From Aristaeella hokkaidonensis (GTDB lineage: Bacteria; Bacillota; Clostridia; Christensenellales; Aristaeellaceae), in the NCBI RefSeq assembly GCF_018128945.1, contig NZ_CP068393.1, forward strand, positions 992,001 to 1,056,000: a stretch of 64,000 bases of DNA. Direction: 5' to 3'. The notes under the pieces were generated by a model, which saw only the letters and a list, made by a program, of their open reading frames with translations, searched no databases and was not told the DNA's origin. A program made the position numbers and the translations under genes. Of the stretch, positions 26,816-35,302 are shown one piece after another. Position 1 is the first letter of the stretch; every line of letters begins with the position of its first letter.

Positions 26816-27361
26816 TTATTCCTCCCCTTTCAGGCATACTGTCTGATAGTCATGACCGGTGGCCGGAAGGAACCGCTCCAGAACGTCTTTTGTTTTGATC
26901 TTCAGGCTGGACGTGCATACGCAGGGATGACAGCCGATATAGTCATCGCCGAGTATGTCTTCATCAATCAGCAGGCGGACGTTCTGTCCCCTGTCGTTCA
27001 TCAGCCCCATAATGCTTACGGCGCCCGGTTCGATATCCAGGTATTTCAGCATATCCTCAGGCTCCGCAAAGGACAGCCTGGAAGAATGGATCTGTGCGGA
27101 TAGTTCCTTTGTCCTGAATTTCTTCCCGCCGGGCATCATCAGAAGATAAAAGGCTGTTTTCTGCCGGTTGCAGAGGAACAGGTTCTTGCAGATTACAACG
27201 TCGAGTACGGCGTCGATGATGTTGCAGGCTTCCATATGATCCGCGCGTTCGTGATCGGTCCGCTGATACGGTATTCCAAGCCAGTCCAGGAAGTCATATG
27301 TGCGTATTTCGCGCGAAAGCCTGCCATTTTCATCGGCAGGCCTTCCATTGTATATTTCCAT
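26816..27361 (-). CDS. ProX/YbaK-type prolyl-tRNA deacylase
   Basis: This roughly 181-residue protein belongs to the prolyl-tRNA synthetase associated/YbaK fold of trans-editing enzymes (PrdX-like), seen in LDWLGIPYQRTDHERAD and MPGGKKFRTKELS. Family members remove wrongly attached amino acids (Ala or Cys) from tRNA-Pro. Two adjacent ATGs (27364 and 27361) follow GGAG; the second has better spacing. It is followed on the same strand by nothing before the promoter region of the Xer gene and is directly downstream of rnhA. Confidence 0.87.
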   Translation of the reverse strand: MEIYNGRPADENGRLSREIRTYDFLDWLGIPYQRTDHERADHMEACNIIDAVLDVVICKNLFLCNRQKTAFYLLMMPGGKKFRTKELSAQIHSSRLSFAEPEDMLKYLDIEPGAVSIMGLMNDRGQNVRLLIDEDILGDDYIGCHPCVCTSSLKIKTKDVLERFLPATGHDYQTVCLKGEE

Positions 27362-27386
27362 CATTTTACTCCGGAAAACGGTTCTG

Positions 27387-27866
27387 TTACTCCTCAGAGG
27401 GCTTCTCTGTGTTGATTCTGCGATATTCGTCAATGGCAGCCCTGGCCAGCTCGTCACAGCGGTTGTTCTCCGGATGATCGGCATGCCCTTTGACTTTGAT
27501 AAAGGTCACCTGATGCTTGGCGGTTTGTGCGGAAAGGATGAACCATAAATCCTGGTTTTCCACTTTTCCGCCGCCGCTGGTTTTCCAGCCGTTCTTCTTC
27601 CAGTTTTCGATCCAATGGTCATTAAAAGCCTGGACCAGGTAATTGCTGTCAGAGTACAGGTTGACGATGCAGGGCTCCTTCAGTGCACCCAGACCGCTGA
27701 TGGCAGCAAAAAGCTCCATCCGGTTGTTGGTGGTGCCGGCCATATAGCCGCTCAGTTCTTTCCTGTGCGGACCGAACTCAAGGATGGCTGCCCAGCCTCC
27801 GGGACCGGGATTTCCGCTGCAGGCGCCGTCTGTATAGATATTGACTGTTTTTCTTTTTTCATCCAT
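27387..27866 (-). CDS. rnhA: Ribonuclease HI
   Basis: This is a 159-residue RNase HI that cleaves RNA in RNA-DNA hybrids. The DEDD catalytic residues are visible: YTDGACSGNPG (Asp near residue 12), the Glu in NRMELFAA, the Asp in YSDSNYLV, and the Asp in CDELARAA at the C-terminus. Length is normal. The ATG at 27866 has a GAGGAAA site. RNase HII is encoded elsewhere in the window (41562-42173), so this organism has both types. It lies 22 bases downstream of proC. Confidence 0.95.
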   Translation of the reverse strand: MDEKRKTVNIYTDGACSGNPGPGGWAAILEFGPHRKELSGYMAGTTNNRMELFAAISGLGALKEPCIVNLYSDSNYLVQAFNDHWIENWKKNGWKTSGGGKVENQDLWFILSAQTAKHQVTFIKVKGHADHPENNRCDELARAAIDEYRRINTEKPSEE

Positions 27867-27887
27867 AGGAATTATTTCCTCTGTCTC

Positions 27888-28700
27888 TTATTGCTTGGAA
27901 AGTTCACGGCTCTTGCGGGCACAGGCGTCCATGGCATCCATAATAGCCGCACGGAAGCCCTTCCTTTCAAGTTCCTCAACAGCTTCAATCGTGGTACCTC
28001 CGGGGGAACACACGGCGTCCTTCAGCGCGGCCGGATGGGTTCCGGAGGACAATACCATCAGCGCGCTGCCCAGCACGCTCTGGGCGGCCATTTCGTAGGC
28101 ATATACCCGCGGAATGCCTTCTTTTACAGCGGCATCCGCCATGGCTTCAATCATCATATAAACATAGGCAGGGCTGCTGCCGCTGACGGCAACAACACCG
28201 TCAAACAGCCTCTCCGGCAGCACTTTGGTCTTTCCGATGGAATCAAAGATCCCCTTGGCGTAGTTGAAATCTTCCTTGGAGAAGGTAGTGTTGTCACACA
28301 GGGCGGTCATTCCCTCGCCGACCAGCGCGGGCGTATTGGGCATCACGCGCAGGTAGGAAGCGGATGTGCCGTACAGCGCGTTTTCCAGCATGCTTACCGT
28401 CCAGCCGGCTGCGATGCTGAGAACAGCCTTGCCGTTCAGGGCGGGACGGATTTCCTCGATAACGTCCTTCACATAGATCGGCTTGATCGCCAGAATGATC
28501 AGGTCCGCTTTTTCGGCAACTTCCAGGCAGTCACGGGCTGTGATAATGCCGGGGATGTCTTCCTCCAGTTCGCTCATTCTCCGGGAACTGGCATCGTATG
28601 CAATAATCTGTGAAGCCTTGACATAGGATGCGTCCACAATACCGCGAAGAATGGCGGAACCCATATTTCCTGTACCGATCATACCGATGGTGTTAATCAT
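27888..28700 (-). CDS. proC: Pyrroline-5-carboxylate reductase
   Basis: ProC makes L-proline from pyrroline-5-carboxylate with NAD(P)H in the last step of proline synthesis. The 270-residue protein has a Rossmann GMIGTGNMGSAILRG dinucleotide loop, the AVSGSSPAYVYMMIEA helix and the C-terminal signature SPGGTTIEAVEELE. The ATG at 28700 follows GGGAGGG; upstream in-frame codons are unconserved. It has its own promoter (28732-28759) immediately after the hslU terminator and is followed by rnhA and proX-like genes. Confidence 0.96.
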   Translation of the reverse strand: MINTIGMIGTGNMGSAILRGIVDASYVKASQIIAYDASSRRMSELEEDIPGIITARDCLEVAEKADLIILAIKPIYVKDVIEEIRPALNGKAVLSIAAGWTVSMLENALYGTSASYLRVMPNTPALVGEGMTALCDNTTFSKEDFNYAKGIFDSIGKTKVLPERLFDGVVAVSGSSPAYVYMMIEAMADAAVKEGIPRVYAYEMAAQSVLGSALMVLSSGTHPAALKDAVCSPGGTTIEAVEELERKGFRAAIMDAMDACARKSRELSKQ

Positions 28701-28731
28701 CAAAAGACCCTCCCTGTGCCGGTTTTTATGG

Positions 28732-28759
28732 ATTATAACACGAAAAAAGCCGCCTGCAA
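28732..28759 (-). promoter_or_regulatory. Promoter of proC embedded in the preceding terminator
   Basis: On the minus strand TTGCAG (28754-28759) and a consensus TATAAT (28732-28737) are separated by 16 bases, with TGT before the -10. The -35 lies inside the loop of the hslU terminator hairpin, a compact arrangement. Confidence 0.6.
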
Positions 28760-28770
28760 AGCAAGGCGGC
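28743..28770 (-). terminator. Intrinsic terminator of the rbgA-hslU operon
   Basis: On the minus strand a GCCGCCT-type stem (28764-28770 with 28749-28755) closes an 8-base loop and is followed by six Us (from A 28743-28748 on the plus strand). It lies 15 bases after hslU and ends the long operon. Confidence 0.87.
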
Positions 28771-28784
28771 ATAAGAAATACAAC

Positions 28785-30158
28785 TTACAGAATAAACTTC
28801 CGGATGTCCATGGGGCGGTTCTCCCCTTTCAGCCTTTCATTGACGTATGCTTCGTCAATCTTCAGCTCAAACGGGGGCATATTTTCATCGCCGGCGTTGA
28901 ACAGAACGTCCTCCAGCAGCTGTTCGAAAATCGCGTGCAGTCTCCTGGCGCCGATATCTTCCGCGTTTTCATTGGCGTTGCAGGCGGCTTCCGCCACTGC
29001 GGAAATCGCGCTTTCCTCAAAGGTGACCATCACGCGGTCCACGGCCAGCAGCGCCTGGTACTGCTTGGTCAGGGCGTTTTCAGGCACAGTCATGATCTGC
29101 ATGAAATCCTGCTTTGTGAGGCTCTTGAGTTTCACATGGACAGGAAAACGTCCCTGCAGTTCAGGAATCAGGTCTGTGACCTTGCTCACATGGAATGCGC
29201 CGGCAGCGATAAACAGCATATAATCTGTTTTGACAGGTCCGTACTTTGTGCTGACAGTACATCCTTCCACAATGGGAAGAATATCCCGCTGTACGCCTTC
29301 CCTGCTGACGTCCGGGCCGTGTGCCCCGGAGGCGCTGGCGATCTTGTCGATTTCATCGATGAAGACGATGCCGTTCTGTTCCGTACGGTGGATAGCTTCT
29401 TCCTGTACGGCGTCGTTGTCAATCAGTCGGGCGGCTTCCTGGTCTGTCAGGATTTTGCGGGCCTCGCTGACTTTCACATGCCGGATTTTTGTCCTCTTGG
29501 GCATCATATTGCCCATCATATCGCCGAGGCTGATGCTGTTCCCGCCGACTTCCAGCGTGGGAGCTTCTTCTTCGACTTCCAGATCCAATTCTGTATCTTC
29601 GATTTCACCCCGCATGAGCTGCAGACGGATATCTTCTTTTCTTTTTGCCAGGGCGGCCACTTCCTCGCCGCTGGGCTGCTGTTCCTTCTGCTTGCCCAGC
29701 AGGAAATCCAGCGGATTGGAGGCTGTATTCTTCCGGGGACCGTGCGCCAGCAGATCGCTCAGCCGCTCTTCTGCCAGCACCCTGGCCCGCGGCATAACGC
29801 GTTCTTCATGTTCCCGGCGGACCATCCGGACGGCATTTTCGGTCAGGTCGCGGATAATGCTTTCCACGTCACGGCCGACGTAGCCCACTTCCGTAAACTT
29901 GGTAGCTTCCACTTTGATAAATGGAGCGCTGACCAGCTTGGCCAGGCGGCGGGCAATTTCAGTTTTGCCGACGCCGGTCGGTCCGATCATCAGGATGTTC
30001 TTCGGGATAATTTCATCCCGCAGATCGCTTTCAACGCGGCTGCGGCGGTAACGGTTTCTCAGCGCAATGGCGACAGCCTTCTTGGCCTCGTCCTGCCCGA
30101 CAATAAACCTGTCCAGTTCATGGACAATCTGTCTGGGAGTCAGCTGCTGTTCACTCAT
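28785..30158 (-). CDS. hslU: HslU/ClpY ATPase of the HslVU protease
   Basis: HslU is the AAA+ unfoldase partner of HslV. The 457-residue protein has Walker A GPTGVGKTE near residue 65, the Walker B IVFIDEIDK, an intermediate I-domain (about 110-240) and the C-terminal helical domain ending RPMDIRKFIL, whose terminal segment normally docks into HslV. ATG at 30158 follows AGGTG at six bases; the in-frame GTG at 30167 belongs to that site. It is 18 bases downstream of hslV. Confidence 0.96.
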   Translation of the reverse strand: MSEQQLTPRQIVHELDRFIVGQDEAKKAVAIALRNRYRRSRVESDLRDEIIPKNILMIGPTGVGKTEIARRLAKLVSAPFIKVEATKFTEVGYVGRDVESIIRDLTENAVRMVRREHEERVMPRARVLAEERLSDLLAHGPRKNTASNPLDFLLGKQKEQQPSGEEVAALAKRKEDIRLQLMRGEIEDTELDLEVEEEAPTLEVGGNSISLGDMMGNMMPKRTKIRHVKVSEARKILTDQEAARLIDNDAVQEEAIHRTEQNGIVFIDEIDKIASASGAHGPDVSREGVQRDILPIVEGCTVSTKYGPVKTDYMLFIAAGAFHVSKVTDLIPELQGRFPVHVKLKSLTKQDFMQIMTVPENALTKQYQALLAVDRVMVTFEESAISAVAEAACNANENAEDIGARRLHAIFEQLLEDVLFNAGDENMPPFELKIDEAYVNERLKGENRPMDIRKFIL

Positions 30159-30175
30159 GTTGTTCACCTGCTTCT

Positions 30176-30715
30176 TCAGATTGTTTCAACGGTAATATTG
30201 TCATTGGTGTATACGCAGATGCTGGCGGCGATATGCAGTGATTTTTCCGCAATTTCAGCTGCGCTCAGGTCCGTGTTCTGCACCAATGCCCTTGCGGCGG
30301 CCAGGGCGTAGTTTCCGCCGGAACCGATGGCAGCGATTCCTTCATCGGGATCAATCACTTCGCCGGTACCGCTGAGAATCAGCAGCCGGTCTTTGTTGGC
30401 GGCAATCATCATGGATTCAAGCTGCCTCATCATCTGGTCGCCCCGCCAGTTCTGTGCCAGCGCAACCGCGGCTTTTTCCAGGTTGCCTCCGCACTGCTGG
30501 AGCTTCTCCTCGAATTTTTCACAAAGAGTAAAAGCGTCTGCCACGCTTCCGGCGAAACCGACAACGACTTCACCGTTATACAGACGGCGGACTTTTTTCG
30601 CGGTGGTTTTAAAAACGGTATGTTCTCCCATGGTCACCTGGCCGTCTCCGGCAATCGCAATTTCATTGCCTTTTTTGACGGCGCAGATGGTAGTACCTCT
30701 GAAAGGACTGGACAT
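30176..30715 (-). CDS. hslV: HslV/ClpQ peptidase subunit
   Basis: This 179-residue N-terminal nucleophile peptidase assembles a double hexamer with HslU. It shows [10 protein letters not shown] near the N-terminus (the conserved TT region), [20 protein letters not shown] and [14 protein letters not shown]. Like Bacillus CodW it starts MSS before the TT block, so the true first residue after processing (Ser or Thr) is uncertain. ATG at 30715 follows AGGAGGG and is one base away from the trmFO stop codon. Confidence 0.95.
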   Translation of the reverse strand: MSSPFRGTTICAVKKGNEIAIAGDGQVTMGEHTVFKTTAKKVRRLYNGEVVVGFAGSVADAFTLCEKFEEKLQQCGGNLEKAAVALAQNWRGDQMMRQLESMMIAANKDRLLILSGTGEVIDPDEGIAAIGSGGNYALAAARALVQNTDLSAAEIAEKSLHIAASICVYTNDNITVETI

Positions 30716-30716
30716 C

Positions 30717-32042
30717 TTATTTCCCTCCTGTCTGGCTTTGTATGGTTCGGATGCAGGACAGAGACCTCTGGGCAACGGCTTCATACCTGTCCTGCTTTTT
30801 CTTCAGCCGTTTTTCACCCGGAATGACGGGCAGCGGATCAATCAGGCCGAAGGAGCAGTTCATGGGCTGGAAATTCGGATTAGGGGTGGATACATGTTTT
30901 CCCATCGCGCCCAGTGCGGTGCAGGACGGGAAAACAGGGATTTCGGTTTCATTCAGTTCGGCGGCGAGTGTCATTCCGGCAACCAGACCGCTTCCCGCGC
31001 TTTCCACATAACCTTCTACGCCTGTAATCTGTCCGGCGAAGAAGCATTGCTTCCGGTTGATCATTTCAAAGGAAGAATTCAGGAATCCGGGACTGTTCAG
31101 GAATGTGTTGCGGTGCATCACGCCGTAGCGTGCATACTCTGCATGCTCGAGCCCGGGTATCAGTCCGAAAACCCGCTTCTGTTCTCCGAATTTCAGCCGG
31201 GTCTGGAAGCCCACCAGGTTGTACATCGTATCCGATGCGTTATCCTGCCGGAGCTGTACGACGGCAAAAGGCTCCTTTCCGGTGCGCGGATCGGCCAGTC
31301 CGACGGGTTTCATCGGGCCGAAGGCGGGGACCATAAAGCCCCGTTTGGCCATGCTTTCAATGGGCATGCAGCCCTCAAAAACACGGTTTTCCTCAAATCC
31401 GTGGATTTCTGCGGTTTCAGCATTGATCAGTTCATTGATGAAAACCGTGTACTCTTCTTCTGTCATGGGGGCGTTCAGGTAGTCGTTTCCCCGGTTATAA
31501 CGGCTGAGCCGGAAAAGTTTGGATTCATCCAGGGATTCCCTGAACACAATGGGTGCCGCGGCGTCATAGAAGTTCAGCGTGCTCATGCCGGGCAGGCTTC
31601 TGATTACCTCGGCGAACGCATCGCTGGTCAGTGGACCGGTGGCGATGATCACCGGTCCGTCGGGAATGCTGACGGCTTCTTCGTGGATCTGCTCAATCAA
31701 CGGGTGTTCAGTGATTGCTTTTGTTACATGGGCGGAAAAGGAATCCCGGTCCACGGCAAGCGCACCGCCGGCAGGAACCTTTGTTTCGTCAGCGCAGCGC
31801 ATGATCAGGGAACCCAGGATGCGCATTTCTTCCTTCAGCAGGCCGACGGCGTTGGTCAGCCGGTCTCCCCTGAAACTGTTGGAACAGACAAGCTCGGCAA
31901 ACTGGTCGGAATGATGGGCCGGTGACATTTTGTGTGGCTTCATTTCGATCAGTCGGACATGGATTTCCCTTTCAGCCAGCTGCCAGGCAGCTTCACAGCC
32001 GGCCAGCCCGGCGCCGATGACTGTGGCTGAACGGTCACTCAT
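30717..32042 (-). CDS. trmFO: tRNA m5U54 methyltransferase TrmFO
   Basis: TrmFO is a folate- and FAD-dependent enzyme making 5-methyluridine 54 in tRNA. The 441-residue protein starts with the FAD-binding [14 protein letters not shown] and has the conserved CSNSFRGD, with [15 protein letters not shown] and the late [23 protein letters not shown] at 32042 overlaps topA by eight bases; the longer frame above it has no conserved residues. In Firmicutes trmFO typically lies between topA and the xerC/codV-hslV genes, and the same order is seen without the recombinase. Confidence 0.95.
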   Translation of the reverse strand: MSDRSATVIGAGLAGCEAAWQLAEREIHVRLIEMKPHKMSPAHHSDQFAELVCSNSFRGDRLTNAVGLLKEEMRILGSLIMRCADETKVPAGGALAVDRDSFSAHVTKAITEHPLIEQIHEEAVSIPDGPVIIATGPLTSDAFAEVIRSLPGMSTLNFYDAAAPIVFRESLDESKLFRLSRYNRGNDYLNAPMTEEEYTVFINELINAETAEIHGFEENRVFEGCMPIESMAKRGFMVPAFGPMKPVGLADPRTGKEPFAVVQLRQDNASDTMYNLVGFQTRLKFGEQKRVFGLIPGLEHAEYARYGVMHRNTFLNSPGFLNSSFEMINRKQCFFAGQITGVEGYVESAGSGLVAGMTLAAELNETEIPVFPSCTALGAMGKHVSTPNPNFQPMNCSFGLIDPLPVIPGEKRLKKKQDRYEAVAQRSLSCIRTIQSQTGGK

Positions 32043-34158
32043 TGTCTTCTTCCCCGCTGACGGTAACCACTTTTTTGAAGCGGCAGTTTTCATTTGTACA
32101 CAGATGGATGGTTTCGCCCTTGTTGTTTCTCTTTTCAATCATATAGTGTCCGCACTGCGGGCATTTTTCATTGGCGGGTTTATCCCAGCTGACAAAGTCG
32201 CATTCCGGATATCCTTCGCAGCCGTAGAATTTCCGGTTTTTCTTGCTCGTTTTTTCAAGCAGGCGCTTGCCGCATACCGGGCAGGCCGCGTCAATATATG
32301 TCAGGATCGGCATGGTATTCCGGCATTCAGGGAAATTCGGGCATGCCAGGAAGCGGCCGAATCTGCCCATCTTATAAACCATCATCGCACCGCATTTGTC
32401 GCAGGGTACGTCGCTGACGTCATCCTTGACTTCCACTTTTTCAATCTCTTTTTCAGCAACGGAAAGTGTGGAGATAAAATCGGGATAGAAATCACGGAGA
32501 ATCTGCTTCCAGTCCTGCTGGCCTTCTTCCACCGCGTCCAGTTTTTCTTCCATGAAAGCGGTGAATTCTGTATCAACGATCCGGGTAAAGTACTTTTCCA
32601 TCATCTCGGTTACCATGATGCCGAGCTCTGTCGGGAACAGTCTCTTCTTTTCCCTGGATACGTATCCGCGCGCTATGATGGTGGTAATTGTCGGCGCATA
32701 GGTGGAAGGCCGGCCGATACCGTTTTCTTCAAGCGTACGTACAAGGCTTGCTTCGGTATAGCGGCTCGGCGGCTGGGTGAAATGCTGATCGGTATTGATC
32801 TGTTTCACGGAGATCTTCTGTCCTTCCTTCAGGGCGGGCAGTGTCATCTCCACATTATCTTCGCTCTCGTCTGTTCCCTCTTCATACAGGGTCGTAAATC
32901 CGGCAAAGATCTTATGTTCGCCGTAGAACCTGAGCCCGACCCGCTGGTCGGTAATCTCGGCGGAAAGGGTTTCATAGACGGCAGGAGCCATCTGGCTGGC
33001 GACAAAGCGGTTGTAAATCAGCCTGTAGAGCATAAACTGCTCCCGGCTCAGGGAGTTCTTGATGGAATCAGGCGTACGGGTCACGTCAGTCGGCCGGATG
33101 GCTTCATGGGCGTCCTGAGCGTTTTTGCGGCCCTTGAACTCGTTTTTCTCTTTCGGCAGGTATTCCTTGCCGTATTTTTCCGGAATGAATGCCCGAAGGG
33201 CGGTCATTGCGTCATCGCTGATCCGGACGCTGTCGGTACGGATATAGGTCACCAGACCCTGGGCGCCTTCACCCTGCAGGTCCACGCCTTCATACAGCTG
33301 CTGGACAACCTGCATTGTTTTGGCGGTTGTAAAGCTGAGCTTTCTGCCGGCTTCCTGCTGCAGGCTGGAAGTGGTGAAAGGCGGAGCAGGCTGTCTTTTC
33401 TTTTCTTTTTTCTTGATATCTGTAACGGTAAAGTCCCCGGATTCAATCAGGGCCCGGATCTCTTCCGCTTCAGCCTTGTTGCTGACCGGCTTTTTCTGTC
33501 CGTCCAGGGTGGTAAACCTGGCGCTGAAACTGACCGGTTTCTTTTCACCCTTGACAGTACAGTCGGCAGTGATGTCCCAGTATTCTTCCGGGATGAAATT
33601 GTCAATTTCACGTTCGCGTTCCACAACCATACGGGTTGCAACGCTCTGCACACGGCCTGCGGACAAGCCTTTTTTCACTTTGACCCAGAGGAGCGGGCTG
33701 ATTTTATAGCCGACCAGCCGATCCAGCGCCCTGCGGGCCTGCTGGGCGTCAATCCGGCCCATATCCAGCTTTCTCGGCTTTTTGATTGCGGCCTGAACCG
33801 CTTTCTTGGTGACCTCATTGAATTCAATCCGGCAGGGAGATTTTTCATCCACGCCAAGCACGTGAAACAGATGCCAGCTGATGGCTTCCCCTTCGCGGTC
33901 AGGGTCTGTCGCGAAATAGATCTGGGAAGCGTTCTTGGCTTCTTTGCGGATACGGCTCAGGATATCGCCGCGTCCACGGATCGTGATGTATTTCAGATCA
34001 AAGTCATGATCGATATCCACACCAAGCTGGCTCTTGGGCAGATCGCATACATGCCCCTGGGAGGCTTCCACCTTATATCCTTTGCCCAGATACTTGCTGA
34101 TGGTTTTGGCCTTTGCAGGGGACTCCACGATAATCAGTTTCTGTTTGTTGGTTGCCAT
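32035..34158 (-). CDS. topA: DNA topoisomerase I
   Basis: This 707-residue type IA topoisomerase relaxes negative supercoils. It has the TOPRIM domain (KLIIVESPAKAKTI at the start, DPDREGEAISWHL), the catalytic Tyr in the GLVTYIRTDS segment, and three C-terminal zinc-finger-like modules (CDKCG...CPNFPEC, CPVCG...CEGYPEC, CPQCG...CTNENC). The ATG at 34158 has a GGAGGAG site ten bases upstream. It is coupled to trmFO by overlap and follows dprA. Confidence 0.96.
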   Translation of the reverse strand: MATNKQKLIIVESPAKAKTISKYLGKGYKVEASQGHVCDLPKSQLGVDIDHDFDLKYITIRGRGDILSRIRKEAKNASQIYFATDPDREGEAISWHLFHVLGVDEKSPCRIEFNEVTKKAVQAAIKKPRKLDMGRIDAQQARRALDRLVGYKISPLLWVKVKKGLSAGRVQSVATRMVVEREREIDNFIPEEYWDITADCTVKGEKKPVSFSARFTTLDGQKKPVSNKAEAEEIRALIESGDFTVTDIKKKEKKRQPAPPFTTSSLQQEAGRKLSFTTAKTMQVVQQLYEGVDLQGEGAQGLVTYIRTDSVRISDDAMTALRAFIPEKYGKEYLPKEKNEFKGRKNAQDAHEAIRPTDVTRTPDSIKNSLSREQFMLYRLIYNRFVASQMAPAVYETLSAEITDQRVGLRFYGEHKIFAGFTTLYEEGTDESEDNVEMTLPALKEGQKISVKQINTDQHFTQPPSRYTEASLVRTLEENGIGRPSTYAPTITTIIARGYVSREKKRLFPTELGIMVTEMMEKYFTRIVDTEFTAFMEEKLDAVEEGQQDWKQILRDFYPDFISTLSVAEKEIEKVEVKDDVSDVPCDKCGAMMVYKMGRFGRFLACPNFPECRNTMPILTYIDAACPVCGKRLLEKTSKKNRKFYGCEGYPECDFVSWDKPANEKCPQCGHYMIEKRNNKGETIHLCTNENCRFKKVVTVSGEEDNE

Positions 34159-34183
34159 TTTTATCTATCTCCTCCGGGATGGA

Positions 34184-35302
34184 TTAATGCTTGATCTGAT
34201 ATTGTTTGCCGGGCAGGGCTTCAATGACGCCCCGGATCTGAAGAATTGTCAGCGTGCTCATCAGTACGGAAGGGTTCAGGCCTGTACAGGCGATAAGCTG
34301 CTCAAAGCTCAGTGCACCCGGCTTCAGTGCGTTCATAAGTGTTTTTTCTTCCGGCGTGGAAGGCTTGTATCCCTGCACGCAATCGCTATTTTGCCTTACT
34401 GCGGAAGGATTGTCAAGCCAGTGAAGATCTTCAAGGATATCATTTGCGCTGGTGAAATAGAGTCCGCCTTCCCGCAGCAGCTGATGATTTCCCTCAAAAC
34501 AGTCTGAAGCGGGGTCGCCGGGATAGACAAACACGTCCTTCCCCTGCTCCAGCGCGTGATTGACGGAGGTCATACTGCCGCTGCGGATCCTGGCTTCCAT
34601 GAGGATCAGGGCCCGGCTCAGTCCGACTATAATGCGGTTCCTGACAGGAAAATGCCAGCCCAGTGCCTTTTCACCCGGCGCGTATTCACTGATGATCAGT
34701 CCGCCGTTTTTCAGGATGTCGTCATGCAGGCACCGGTTATCTGCCGGATAGACCCGATCCAGGCCGTTTCCGACGACAGCGATTGTCAGGCCCTTCCCGT
34801 CCAGGCAGCCGCGATGCGCGGCGGCGTCTATTCCGCAGGCTAGTCCGCTGATGACGGTGATGCCGTGCCTGCCCAGGTCTTCCGCCAGTCTGCCGGCGGC
34901 TTTCTGTCCTGTATAGGATGCGGCCCGGCTGCCGACAATGGCCAGGGATCTGTCCCTGAGGCAATCCTTGTTTCCCTGCATGAACAGAATGGCGGGTGGA
35001 TCATGGATTTCATGCAGCGAAGATGGAAAACCAGGATCCGTGAAAACCAGGGATCTGATCCCGTGCCTGTCCATGACCTTCTGGAGCTTTTCAAGGTTTT
35101 CCTTTGTTCCCGTGGAATACAGCAGCTGGTAAAACCGCTGGGAGATAAGCTCTTTCAGTCCGTCGTCATTCCGGCAGACAGCCTCATGGCATGCTTCGGA
35201 CGAACCGTAATAATCCAGCAGCTTTCTGACCGCAGAAGCCGGCATACAGGCTGAAGCAAGCCACGCGTCATACGCATAACCGTATTGCGACACAGGATTC
35301 AT
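34184..35302 (-). CDS. dprA: DNA processing protein DprA
   Basis: DprA protects incoming single-stranded DNA in natural transformation and loads RecA. The 372-residue protein has an N-terminal helix-hairpin region (about 15-60), the Rossmann domain with SLAIVGSRAASYTGQKAAGRL and GLACGIDAAAHRGCLDG, and a small winged-helix C-terminus (about 315-372). ATG at 35302 overlaps the comM stop by four bases. In Clostridia, DprA occurs widely even where competence is unproven, so its role here is inferred from family only. Confidence 0.94.
   Translation of the reverse strand: MNPVSQYGYAYDAWLASACMPASAVRKLLDYYGSSEACHEAVCRNDDGLKELISQRFYQLLYSTGTKENLEKLQKVMDRHGIRSLVFTDPGFPSSLHEIHDPPAILFMQGNKDCLRDRSLAIVGSRAASYTGQKAAGRLAEDLGRHGITVISGLACGIDAAAHRGCLDGKGLTIAVVGNGLDRVYPADNRCLHDDILKNGGLIISEYAPGEKALGWHFPVRNRIIVGLSRALILMEARIRSGSMTSVNHALEQGKDVFVYPGDPASDCFEGNHQLLREGGLYFTSANDILEDLHWLDNPSAVRQNSDCVQGYKPSTPEEKTLMNALKPGALSFEQLIACTGLNPSVLMSTLTILQIRGVIEALPGKQYQIKH

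Noticed and set aside
28716..30311. Open frame of 531 codons on the plus strand
   Set aside because: Shadow of hslU; the minus-strand protein has Walker motifs and a proper start.
31930..34194. Open frame of 754 codons on the plus strand
   Set aside because: It is the antisense of topA, which has full domain and motif support and codon-like composition; no conserved family is visible in the opposite strand.
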